Positions 6,754 to 14,167 of a DNA stretch of 23,337 bases are shown piece after piece. A model generated the notes under the pieces. It was not told where the DNA came from. It ran no database searches and saw only the letters and a program-made list of their open reading frames with translations. The translations under genes and the position numbers were made by a program. This DNA comes from RGIG8700 sp964568815 (GTDB lineage Bacteria; Bacillota; Clostridia; RGIG6154), in contig CAZMRY010000019.1 in NCBI GenBank assembly GCA_964568815.1, forward strand, positions 1-23,337, written 5' to 3'. Positions within the stretch are counted from its first letter, which is position 1. Each line of letters begins with the position of its first letter.

Positions 6754-6763
6754 GGGACACTTT
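6741..6763 (-). terminator. terminator of the G5/3D-domain gene
   Basis: A 9-bp perfect stem (6741-6749 with 6755-6763) with a 5-nt loop begins 5 nt after the TAA and is followed on the minus strand by TTTTAATTT. It overlaps the next promoter. Confidence 0.8.
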
Positions 6764-6767
6764 CAAT

Positions 6768-7778
6768 TTAACCTATAATATAAACCATTGCCTGTCTTCT
6801 GCCGAAATTAATACACTCTGAATAACTGTCAAAGAACAGGTCAACTCTGTTTCCTTTAATTGCTCCGCCTGTATCACCTGCAATAGCTTCGCCGTATGTC
6901 CAGCTGCCATCAAGTGATGTGATATAAAGCTTTGTGCCAAGTGGAATAACCTTTGGGTCTACAGCAACTACACCATATTTTGCCTGCATACCTGACGCTG
7001 TGATACCATAGCCTCTGTCTCCAGGTCTTTTTCCGCAGCTTTCATATGATAAATCATATGCGGATGCATTCACCACAAAGCAGCTTGAATATGCAGGAAT
7101 ACTTCCGTTTGTAACAGATTTAAAGCCTGTTGCATTGGAATATGCCGGAAGCGGTTTTGAACCAACTTCTACTATTGTATCCACAGGAACTTTTGTGATT
7201 TTTTCTGAAATTAAAACCTTTGAGGTTTCTTTTCCGTTTTCGTATCTGGCTTTGTATACGATTGTTTTTTCACCGTTGCTCCCCTGCTGAATTACAGCAG
7301 TCTGACCCTCATAAAGATAAGGGTTGTCAATACTTACAACAGATGAATTGATTACCTGTGTTTCTTCAACAGTTTCTTCTGTAACTGATATTAAAGTAAC
7401 ATAGGTTGTGTCTTCTTCTTTGTTGTATGACTGATTAATATAATCAAGCTCGTTTACAACAAAGCCAAGTTCTCTCAGGTAATTTTTGTCAACCTTGTCA
7501 TAGACAACGGTTTCCATTGTTTTTCCTGATGCCTGTATCACTGTTTTAACACCCGGCTTAAGATTTGTAAGCCCGTCTTTTACAAGACCTACTTTTTCTT
7601 CAACATCGCTTGGTGCTGCAAGCGCCTTTGACATTTCTGAAATTTCAGTAGCAGTTTTCAATTTTGAATCTGACATAACAGTTGTTGCTGCGAAAGTGTA
7701 TGTTGATACAAGCGAGAGAAGAATTGTGATAGAAACAGCAAGAGAAAATATTCTTGTCTGCTTTTTAATTTTCTGCAT
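6768..7778 (-). CDS. secreted G5 and 3D domain cell-wall protein (YabE/Rpf2-like)
   Basis: I place the start at the ATG at 7778-7776: it has GGAGG at the right distance, a typical signal peptide follows (MQKIKKQTRIF, a hydrophobic stretch, then TFAA), and the in-frame ATG at 7853 lies upstream of the transcription start. The resulting 336-aa protein has an N-terminal DUF348-like repeat (about residues 65-135), a G5 domain (about 145-210) and a C-terminal 3D domain (about 230-336) with the three conserved Asp in VAVDPKVIPLGT, AGDTGGAIKGN and NRVDLFF. The 3D fold is related to MltA lytic transglycosylases, so the protein probably cleaves or binds peptidoglycan in the wall, for example in growth or spore outgrowth. 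It is monocistronic, with its own promoter and terminator. Confidence 0.88.
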   Translation of the reverse strand: MQKIKKQTRIFSLAVSITILLSLVSTYTFAATTVMSDSKLKTATEISEMSKALAAPSDVEEKVGLVKDGLTNLKPGVKTVIQASGKTMETVVYDKVDKNYLRELGFVVNELDYINQSYNKEEDTTYVTLISVTEETVEETQVINSSVVSIDNPYLYEGQTAVIQQGSNGEKTIVYKARYENGKETSKVLISEKITKVPVDTIVEVGSKPLPAYSNATGFKSVTNGSIPAYSSCFVVNASAYDLSYESCGKRPGDRGYGITASGMQAKYGVVAVDPKVIPLGTKLYITSLDGSWTYGEAIAGDTGGAIKGNRVDLFFDSYSECINFGRRQAMVYIIG

Positions 7779-7832
7779 TGTAACCTCCATAATATTTGGC
7801 CGCAATGGGCCTTTTTTCAACAAACCTTTGAC

Positions 7833-7861
7833 ATTGTAACACTTTTTTAACAATTTGTCAA
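7833..7861 (-). promoter_or_regulatory. sigma-A promoter of the G5/3D-domain gene
   Basis: On the minus strand a perfect TTGACA (7861-7856), a 17-bp spacer ending in TGT, and TACAAT (7838-7833). The expected start site near 7826 gives a leader of about 48 nt and rules out the longer reading frame starting at 7853. Confidence 0.85.
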
Positions 7862-7914
7862 ATATTTTTTTAATTTCTTTGTTATTTTATGCCAATATGA
7901 AGGTTTTATTCCAG

Positions 7915-7950
7915 AAAAAACACCATATTTTTAAAAAAATACGGTGTTTT
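7915..7950 (-). terminator. terminator of the GH39 gene
   Basis: AAAACACC at the base of a long A/T stem (7915-7932 with 7935-7950, one mismatch) lies 11 nt downstream of the TAA. On the minus strand it ends in a run of T. Confidence 0.85.
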
Positions 7951-7961
7951 AATTTGTAATA

Positions 7962-9530
7962 TTATTTTAAAATTTCTTTCAGGTGCTTTGCAGATGGGTC
8001 TTTTTCCGCTCCAAGATAGCCTTTTGGCAGTTTTTTCTGCACTTCAAGATACATAACCTCATTAGGTGTAAGAGAAAATGGTATTTCTATTTTTTTATCT
8101 TTTGAGGTGAATTTTTCAAACTTATATTCAGGAGTGCTGTGTGCCTTTAACATTTCAAGCTGAATTTCTGAAAGGTTATCGGGATATCCCATTTCAACCC
8201 AGGTTTCATAAGCGCTTCCCTGATGCTTTTTAATAGTAGCAAAGGTTGCAATATACTCGCCCTCCTCAGGCACTTCAAAAGAAAGAACATCTTTAAAGTC
8301 AGGCTGATTCTCAACATCCAAATCTTTGTGGTTATAAATAACACTTCTGAAAACATCATTTTCTTCTGTTACACAAACATCACAAAGAATTGGGGGTTGT
8401 TTTTCGAATTCTGCCTTATATAAATTGCCTCTTAAATTTCTTAAGAATTTATATGCGTTATAGGTTGCTTTTTTAATTCCGTCACGGGTTATCAAACCGT
8501 ATGTGCAGGAATATGGAGTGAATTTCGCTCCGTATTCTTCAAAAAAGTCAGACACTACCCAATATGCAACAGAGTCACAGTAATTCATAACAGAAAGCAT
8601 TTCCTTTGCAACAGAACTTGCTCCGAAGTGAAGGTCAACTGTTGGATTTAAGCTCCAGCTAAGGTCAAGGGATGGATTTAAGTCCCAGTCTATGCCGTCC
8701 TCAGATTTTGCAGACTGTGTGTTCCATTCTGTCCAGTGGATTTCAAGGTCAGGTCTGTTTGAATTTTTAACAATATCATAAACCTCTTTAAATCTTTCCC
8801 TGAAATATCTTCCTGTTTCATAAGGTGCTTTACTTCTGTCAGGGAATTCACACTGGTCGCCCACAGGATATGCGTGAGTTGTTACAAAGTCAAGAGGAAG
8901 ATTATTTTCTGTACAAAAATCAATAATCTCTTTTATATATGCACCTCCTGCACTTGCAGGACCGCCCACACGCAAATCTTCATTTACTGCCTTTACCGCT
9001 TTTGCTGAATAGGTATAAAGCTTATAGTATTCTTCCATATCATATGGCCAGAAGCCTTCTATATTTGGCTCATTCCATACCTCAAAATACCACATTTTAA
9101 CCTCATCAAGTCCGTATCTGTCAACCATATGGCTGACAAATGCATTGCAGAGGTTATACCATTCATTGTAATCCTTTGGTTTTGATACATTCATATTCCA
9201 TTTGAAAGTTGTTTTATCCTCACTTGCAAGCTCAAATGGCATTGCTCCAAGTTCAACAATCGGTCTTATTTCAAGCTCTTTCAGATTGTCAAATAATTCG
9301 TCCATTGCCTGCCATCTGTATCTTATTTCGCCTTTATCATCTCTTATAACAACGCCCATTTCATCGTGAAAAAGCCCGTGAAATCTTACATATTCAAAAT
9401 GCATCTCCTCCTGAAGCATTTTAAACTGATTAAAATGTCTGCGTCTTAAAAGCTCATAGGCTCTGCCTGCTGATACACTTTTAAATATGCTGCCTGGCAT
9501 TTTTTCCTGTGTTTTTGTTAATTTTATCAT
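7962..9530 (-). CDS. glycoside hydrolase family 39 (beta-xylosidase-like), cytoplasmic
   Basis: This 522-aa protein has a GH39-type TIM barrel. The acid/base glutamate sits in EVWNEPN (Glu154) and the nucleophile in HWTEWN (Glu268), both at the spacing seen in bacterial GH39 beta-xylosidases, and the GPASAGG and THAYP segments fit strands of the barrel. A C-terminal beta-sandwich follows after about residue 370. Length (about 500) is typical. There is no signal peptide, so it should act in the cytoplasm on imported oligosaccharides such as xylobiose. No transporter or other glycosidase is next to it. The start is supported by AAGGGAGAAG upstream, and it has its own promoter and terminator. 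GH39 also contains alpha-L-iduronidases and other specificities, so the substrate is inferred. Confidence 0.85.
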   Translation of the reverse strand: MIKLTKTQEKMPGSIFKSVSAGRAYELLRRRHFNQFKMLQEEMHFEYVRFHGLFHDEMGVVIRDDKGEIRYRWQAMDELFDNLKELEIRPIVELGAMPFELASEDKTTFKWNMNVSKPKDYNEWYNLCNAFVSHMVDRYGLDEVKMWYFEVWNEPNIEGFWPYDMEEYYKLYTYSAKAVKAVNEDLRVGGPASAGGAYIKEIIDFCTENNLPLDFVTTHAYPVGDQCEFPDRSKAPYETGRYFRERFKEVYDIVKNSNRPDLEIHWTEWNTQSAKSEDGIDWDLNPSLDLSWSLNPTVDLHFGASSVAKEMLSVMNYCDSVAYWVVSDFFEEYGAKFTPYSCTYGLITRDGIKKATYNAYKFLRNLRGNLYKAEFEKQPPILCDVCVTEENDVFRSVIYNHKDLDVENQPDFKDVLSFEVPEEGEYIATFATIKKHQGSAYETWVEMGYPDNLSEIQLEMLKAHSTPEYKFEKFTSKDKKIEIPFSLTPNEVMYLEVQKKLPKGYLGAEKDPSAKHLKEILK

Positions 9531-9564
9531 ACTTCTTCTCCCTTTCAGCAGTATCTTAAAACCA

Positions 9565-9593
9565 ATTTTACATCACCTTTCCAACGAAGTCAA
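9565..9593 (-). promoter_or_regulatory. sigma-A promoter of the GH39 gene
   Basis: On the minus strand TTGACT (9593-9588), a 17-bp spacer ending in TG, and TAAAAT (9570-9565). The tandem repeat at 9613-9658 lies 20 bp upstream of the -35 box. Confidence 0.75.
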
Positions 9594-9612
9594 TAGTAAC
9601 TTTGCGAAATAT

Positions 9613-9658
9613 ATTAGTAATATTCTCTTTTTCAAATTAGTAATATTCTCTTTTTCAA
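9613..9658. repeat. two perfect tandem copies of a 23-bp unit between divergent promoters
   Basis: Bases 9613-9635 and 9636-9658 are identical. The unit starts ATTAGTAATATTC and ends TCTTTTTCAA. The pair sits between the GH39 promoter (20 bp away) and the lepA promoter (5 bp away). Two turns of DNA per unit would put protein-binding sites on nearly the same face. Confidence 0.9.
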
Positions 9659-9663
9659 AATTG

Positions 9664-9692
9664 TTGCATTTACTCTGAATTTATGGTATAAT
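9664..9692 (+). promoter_or_regulatory. sigma-A promoter of lepA
   Basis: TTGCAT (9664-9669), a 17-bp spacer with TGG near its end, and a perfect TATAAT (9687-9692). GAGAGG (9711-9716) precedes the ATG at 9724. Confidence 0.8.
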
Positions 9693-9723
9693 TTTATAAA
9701 TCATTTTACTGAGAGGTACAAAT

Positions 9724-11529
9724 ATGTCCGAAAGACAGAATAAAATCAGGAATTTTTCTATTATTGCTCATATTGACCATGGTAAGTCAACTCTTGCTGA
9801 CAGACTCCTTGAAAAAACAGGTGTTCTGACTCAGCGTGAAATGCAGGAGCAGGTTCTAGATAATATGGAGCTTGAAAAAGAAAGAGGAATTACCATCAAA
9901 GCAAGAGCGGTAAGACTTAAATACAAAGCAAAGGACAACAACGAATATATTTTAAATCTTATTGATACTCCAGGGCATGTTGACTTTAACTACGAGGTTT
10001 CAAGAAGTCTTGCAGCCTGCGAGGGTGCAATACTTGTTGTTGACGCCGCTCAGGGAATTGAGGCACAGACCCTTGCAAACACATATTTAGCCCTTGACCA
10101 CGACCTTGAAATCGTGCCTGTTATCAACAAGATAGACCTCCCCTCTGCCCGTCCTGATTTCGTTAAAAACGAAATTGAAGATGTTATCGGTATTGAGGCT
10201 CAGGAGGCTCCCCTTATTTCCGCAAAACAGGGTATTGGAATTGAAGATGTTCTTGAAGAAATAGTTCAGAAAATACCTGCACCTGAGGGTGAAGAAAACG
10301 CACCACTCAAGGCTCTTATTTTTGACTCCTACTATGACCAGTACAAAGGCGTTATCGTTTATTTAAGAGTTATGGAGGGTTGTTTAAAGCCCGGTATGAA
10401 GGTACGCTTTATGGCAACCGGTAAGGAATTTGAAGTTGTTGAGGCAGGCTATCTCCACCCTAACGGCTGTACACCTGCACAAAGCATTATGGCAGGTGAG
10501 GTTGGATACCTTGCGGCAAGCATTAAAAATGTGCAGGATACTCAGGTTGGTGATACAGTTACAGATGCAGACAATCCAACCAAAGAGGCTCTCCCCGGTT
10601 ACAGAAAGGTTAACCCAATGGTTTACTGCGGTATTTATCCTGCAGACGGCTCTAAATACGGCGACCTCAGAGATGCCTTAGAAAAGCTTCAGCTTAACGA
10701 TGCATCATTAAGCTTTGAGGCTGAAACCTCTGTTGCACTTGGTTTTGGTTTCAGATGCGGATTTTTAGGTCTTCTTCATATGGAAATCATTCAGGAAAGA
10801 ATTGAAAGAGAATTTAATCTTGATATTATCACAACCGCTCCTTCGGTTATTTATAAAATCATCAAAACCAACGGTGAAGTAATGAACCTTGACAACCCTA
10901 CAAATATGCCAAACCCTACAGAAATAGACTATATGGAAGAGCCTATTGTTTCGGCATCAATTATGCTTCCAACAGAATATGTTGGCAACATTATGGAGCT
11001 TTGTCAGGAAAGAAGAGGAACATATATTAACACAGAGTATCTTGACACAGACAGAGTAACATTAAAATATGAACTTCCTTTAAACGAAATTATCTACGAT
11101 TTCTTTGACGCTTTAAAGTCAAGAACTAAGGGCTATGCATCCTTTGACTATGAATTAAAGGGATATGAAAAATCAAATCTTGTTAAGCTTGATTTAATGT
11201 TAAACGGTGATGTTGTTGACGCGCTTTCATTTATCGTTCATTCTGAAAAGGCATACCCAAGAGCAAGAAGAATTGCAGAAAAGCTTAAAGAGGTTATTCC
11301 AAGACAGCTTTTTGAAATTCCTATTCAGGCTTGCATAGGCAACAAAATCATTGCAAGAGAAACTGTTAAAGCAATGAGAAAAGATGTACTTGCAAAATGC
11401 TACGGCGGTGACATAACAAGAAAGAAAAAGCTTCTTGAAAAACAAAAAGAAGGTAAAAAGAGAATGCGTCAGGTAGGTACTGTTGAAGTTCCTCAGGAGG
11501 CATTTATGTCAGTATTAAAGCTTGATTAA
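9724..11529 (+). CDS. lepA: elongation factor 4 (LepA), ribosomal back-translocating GTPase
   Basis: This 601-aa GTPase is full length for LepA (about 600 aa). It shows the G1 motif AHIDHGKST (15-23), the EKERGITI switch I region, DTPGH (81-85) and NKID (135-138). Translation-factor domains II, III and V follow, and the unique LepA C-terminal domain ends with GDITRKKKLLEKQKEGKKRM split around residues 558-578. LepA binds stalled or pre-translocation ribosomes, affects initiation and elongation under stress, and is found in nearly all bacteria. It is transcribed alone here, from its own promoter to a terminator at 11553-11574. Confidence 0.97.
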   Translation: MSERQNKIRNFSIIAHIDHGKSTLADRLLEKTGVLTQREMQEQVLDNMELEKERGITIKARAVRLKYKAKDNNEYILNLIDTPGHVDFNYEVSRSLAACEGAILVVDAAQGIEAQTLANTYLALDHDLEIVPVINKIDLPSARPDFVKNEIEDVIGIEAQEAPLISAKQGIGIEDVLEEIVQKIPAPEGEENAPLKALIFDSYYDQYKGVIVYLRVMEGCLKPGMKVRFMATGKEFEVVEAGYLHPNGCTPAQSIMAGEVGYLAASIKNVQDTQVGDTVTDADNPTKEALPGYRKVNPMVYCGIYPADGSKYGDLRDALEKLQLNDASLSFEAETSVALGFGFRCGFLGLLHMEIIQERIEREFNLDIITTAPSVIYKIIKTNGEVMNLDNPTNMPNPTEIDYMEEPIVSASIMLPTEYVGNIMELCQERRGTYINTEYLDTDRVTLKYELPLNEIIYDFFDALKSRTKGYASFDYELKGYEKSNLVKLDLMLNGDVVDALSFIVHSEKAYPRARRIAEKLKEVIPRQLFEIPIQACIGNKIIARETVKAMRKDVLAKCYGGDITRKKKLLEKQKEGKKRMRQVGTVEVPQEAFMSVLKLD

Positions 11530-11552
11530 TCAAATAAGATTATAAATATTAC

Positions 11553-11574
11553 GGGAGGGCATAGAAACCCTCCC
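11553..11574 (+). terminator. terminator of lepA
   Basis: A 7-bp GGGAGGG/CCCTCCC stem (11553-11559 with 11568-11574) with an 8-nt loop is followed by CTACTTTTT. It lies 23 nt after the lepA stop. The GGGAGGG/CCCTCCCCTAC wording also resembles a dispersed repeat common in Clostridia. Confidence 0.7.
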
Positions 11575-11584
11575 CTACTTTTTC

Positions 11585-11732
11585 GTAACATTTAAAACTT
11601 TACAATCCCTCAGTCAACTCCGTTGACAGCTCCCTTTACACAAGGGAGCCCGATATAAGCCCTCCTTGTGTAAAGGAGGGTGTCAGCCATAGGCTGACGG
11701 GAGGATTGTGATGTAAAAATTTAAGTGTTACA
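11585..11732. repeat. complete MITE-like palindromic element, about 148 bp
   Basis: The ends are GTAACA (11585-11590) and TGTTAC (11726-11731). The two arms are imperfect inverted repeats over about 65 bp each, including an identical CTTTACACAAGG segment near the centre. Each arm itself folds into two small hairpins (for example GTCAACTCCGTTGAC at 11613 onward and GTCAGCCATAGGCTGAC on the right). There is no coding capacity. A second copy begins outside the window and ends at 1-49. It occupies most of the 250-bp gap between lepA and the alkaline phosphatase gene. Confidence 0.8.
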
Positions 11733-11735
11733 AGG

Positions 11736-11767
11736 AAGAAGGCTCTCACAAATGTGAGAACCTTCTT
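11736..11767 (-). terminator. terminator of the secreted-protein/alkaline-phosphatase operon
   Basis: A 15-bp stem (11736-11750 with 11753-11767, one mismatch) lies 12 nt downstream of the alkaline phosphatase stop codon and directly beside the MITE-like element. Confidence 0.7.
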
Positions 11768-11779
11768 TTACATTCCATT

Positions 11780-14134
11780 TTATTCGTCGCCTCTGGTATA
11801 TACAGTATATACTCCAAACATAGGACATAATGTATTATATTCCCAATACATAACCTTGATTTTATGTGCACCGCCAACAACTGTTGCAGACTTGCGGATT
11901 TCACTTCCCTGTTCAACTGAGTCGTTGTCTACATCATGGAAAATGTTCGCATGAACAAGATTTCCATCTTTATCATACTGTGCAATAACTGCAACACCAT
12001 CGAAGTTTTCCTTGTTGTCAAAGCCTTTTAAGATTACATTAACCGCATCGCCTTCTTTAAGCTGTTCCATATACATCAGTTCACCGCCATCTTTGTCAAC
12101 AACATCCATGGTCGGAACAGTGTTTTTGAATGAAAAGCTTGATGCAGTTGCATTTTTTGAATTGCTGTTTTTGTAGTTTATATAGAATGTGTAATTTCCT
12201 GCAACATTCTCGTCTGTAACAGCAATGCTTGTAGAATAATCACCATTGTAGTCTGCCTTAAGCTCGCACATAGCTATTATTTTACCTGCATCGAAATCTT
12301 CCGCAAGATTTGTTCCCTCTTCCACTGCCATCATTGAAACCTTAGCATTCGGAGCGCCTACCCAACCTGAAACATTAATCTTTTTGGTGTTACAGTCAGC
12401 TATAACAGAAATTTTTCCGAATTCCCCTGACTCTAATCTTCCAATGAGTTCCATGGCTTTCTCAGGTACATAGAACTTGTCGCCTAAGTATACGGCAACA
12501 TCTTCATTCATAGTTATTTCCTGTCCTTTGTAAACAATCACATTTGATAAATTCTTAAAATATGCATCATAATCTGTAAGGGTAAATACTTCTGTTGTGC
12601 TGTTGTAAGTTCCCTTATCGGTTATATCAATATTATCAAATGAAGCTCCGCTTCCCATTGTTTTGTCTATCAATTTTTGAGGAACATAAAATCTGTCGTT
12701 ACAGTAAACTGTAATTTCGCCTTCAAGGTCTACTTCAACACCATTACAAGTAGCAACAGATTCATTTCTCTTAACCGTAATCAAGCCTGAATCAACATTA
12801 TCGAAAATAAATGTTTCATTTGTAGCATTATAAGTACCTTTATCTGTTACATCCACAAAAAGTTCTTTTGATAACTGGTCTAAATCAACACCGATAAATC
12901 CTGCAAGGTATTTTGGTATATCAGTATTGTCAATACGATTTGTTTTTGCTTCCTTAAATCCTGTTTGTGCAAATTCATTATATGCTGTTTCTTTTTTGCT
13001 TATGTCAATTCCTTCAGGATAAGACACACCCTCCGGTGCGTAGATAAACAGTCCGCCATCCCAATTAGTATGATTTGTAGTTGTCCAGTTGAGACCTGCT
13101 TTTTCTGCTTCTTCTTCATTTCCTGCCTGAATCTGCTTTACAATTGCTGCAAGATTTTCATCATCCCAGTACATACCGCCTGTATCATGGTCAGGAGTAA
13201 TCAAAACTATTGTATCATCACGATTTTTAGCAAACTCTATTGCATACTGACAAGCTACATCAAATGCCATAAAATCTCCCATCATAGGAAGTGGAGCATT
13301 TGAATGTCCGCCTGAATCAACTCTGCTGCCCTCTACCATAAGGAAAAAGCCTTCTTCGTCATTTTCAAGTGCAGTTATGGCTGCTTTTGTCATATCAACC
13401 AGTGTTGGTGTTGCTGCTGAATTACTGATATCAGAATATAAGGTTGTTGAAAACTTACTCCAGAGTCTGTCGCCTTTTTTAACAGATGCTAACTGTTCTT
13501 TTGTATTTACAACTTCATATCCGCGCTCTTCCAAAGAATCATCGGTAAGATATGATAAACCTTCATAAGCACTGCTTTTATTACCAAGAACTACATCGAT
13601 TCCCTGATTTACCATCTGTTCTGCCAATACTGTTGCACTTGCTCGTGAAATATCATGTCCTGCAAAGGTTGCAGGAGTTGCATTTGTCCATTCAAAGGTT
13701 ACAACAAGACCTGTTTTTTTGCCTGCACGCTGGCTTGCTTCTAAAATGTTTGCAATAGGTACAATATCCGGGTCAACGCCGATATATTTATTAGTGGTTT
13801 TCTTACCTGTTGAAAGAGCTGTACCTGCTGCCGCAGAGTCTGTAACCGCATTGCTTGCTGAATATGTGGTTTGAGCACCTACCCAGTACTGTTTTGCATA
13901 CATTTCTCCCTTTTCAACAGGGGTAGCATACTTATAAACTCCTTCATTGAAGCCGCCTGCCTGTTTTACGGCATCCGCCATAAGAAACGGTGTCATACCG
14001 CCGCCGTCAGGTATCATAAATATTATATTTTTTATCTTTGAATCAGGTGACTGTGTTTCTGCCTGTACTATACCTATATTGAAAATGAGACATATAGCCA
14101 ACACTATTGCCTGTAATTTTATAAATCTTTTCAT
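11780..14134 (-). CDS. secreted alkaline phosphatase with C-terminal wall/Ig-like modules
   Basis: This 784-aa protein has a signal peptide (residues 1-25, ending IVQA) and a PhoA-type catalytic domain to about residue 420. The sequence shows the metal ligand Asp43 (MIPDGGG), the nucleophile Ser100 in VTDSAAAGTALSTG, TFAGHD (His160), Glu268/Asp273/His277 in VEGSRVDSGGHSN, TPDHDTGG (Asp315, His316) and TNHTNW (His355). It should hydrolyse phosphomonoesters outside the cell, releasing phosphate. Beyond the usual PhoA length it carries two repeats that begin with TDKGTYN and end with FYVPxK (about 429-487 and 505-560), an Ig-like domain (about 572-665) and a C-terminal module ending in KVMYWEYNTLCPMFG, which resembles the end of the upstream 1085-aa protein. 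The gene follows that one by 33 bp with its own GGAGAG site and no promoter, so both depend on the poly-G promoter. Confidence 0.9.
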   Translation of the reverse strand: MKRFIKLQAIVLAICLIFNIGIVQAETQSPDSKIKNIIFMIPDGGGMTPFLMADAVKQAGGFNEGVYKYATPVEKGEMYAKQYWVGAQTTYSASNAVTDSAAAGTALSTGKKTTNKYIGVDPDIVPIANILEASQRAGKKTGLVVTFEWTNATPATFAGHDISRASATVLAEQMVNQGIDVVLGNKSSAYEGLSYLTDDSLEERGYEVVNTKEQLASVKKGDRLWSKFSTTLYSDISNSAATPTLVDMTKAAITALENDEEGFFLMVEGSRVDSGGHSNAPLPMMGDFMAFDVACQYAIEFAKNRDDTIVLITPDHDTGGMYWDDENLAAIVKQIQAGNEEEAEKAGLNWTTTNHTNWDGGLFIYAPEGVSYPEGIDISKKETAYNEFAQTGFKEAKTNRIDNTDIPKYLAGFIGVDLDQLSKELFVDVTDKGTYNATNETFIFDNVDSGLITVKRNESVATCNGVEVDLEGEITVYCNDRFYVPQKLIDKTMGSGASFDNIDITDKGTYNSTTEVFTLTDYDAYFKNLSNVIVYKGQEITMNEDVAVYLGDKFYVPEKAMELIGRLESGEFGKISVIADCNTKKINVSGWVGAPNAKVSMMAVEEGTNLAEDFDAGKIIAMCELKADYNGDYSTSIAVTDENVAGNYTFYINYKNSNSKNATASSFSFKNTVPTMDVVDKDGGELMYMEQLKEGDAVNVILKGFDNKENFDGVAVIAQYDKDGNLVHANIFHDVDNDSVEQGSEIRKSATVVGGAHKIKVMYWEYNTLCPMFGVYTVYTRGDE

Positions 14135-14167
14135 TTTACAGATTCTCTCCTTTCAGTTATTTTAAAA

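Noticed and set aside
7779..7853. Longer start of the G5/3D gene at ATG 7853
   Set aside because: It lies between the -35 and -10 boxes of a consensus promoter, upstream of the transcription start, and would bury the signal peptide.
12965..13303. Plus-strand open frames opposite the alkaline phosphatase and the 1085-aa protein
   Set aside because: They lack ribosome binding sites and protein-like composition and lie wholly opposite well-supported genes.
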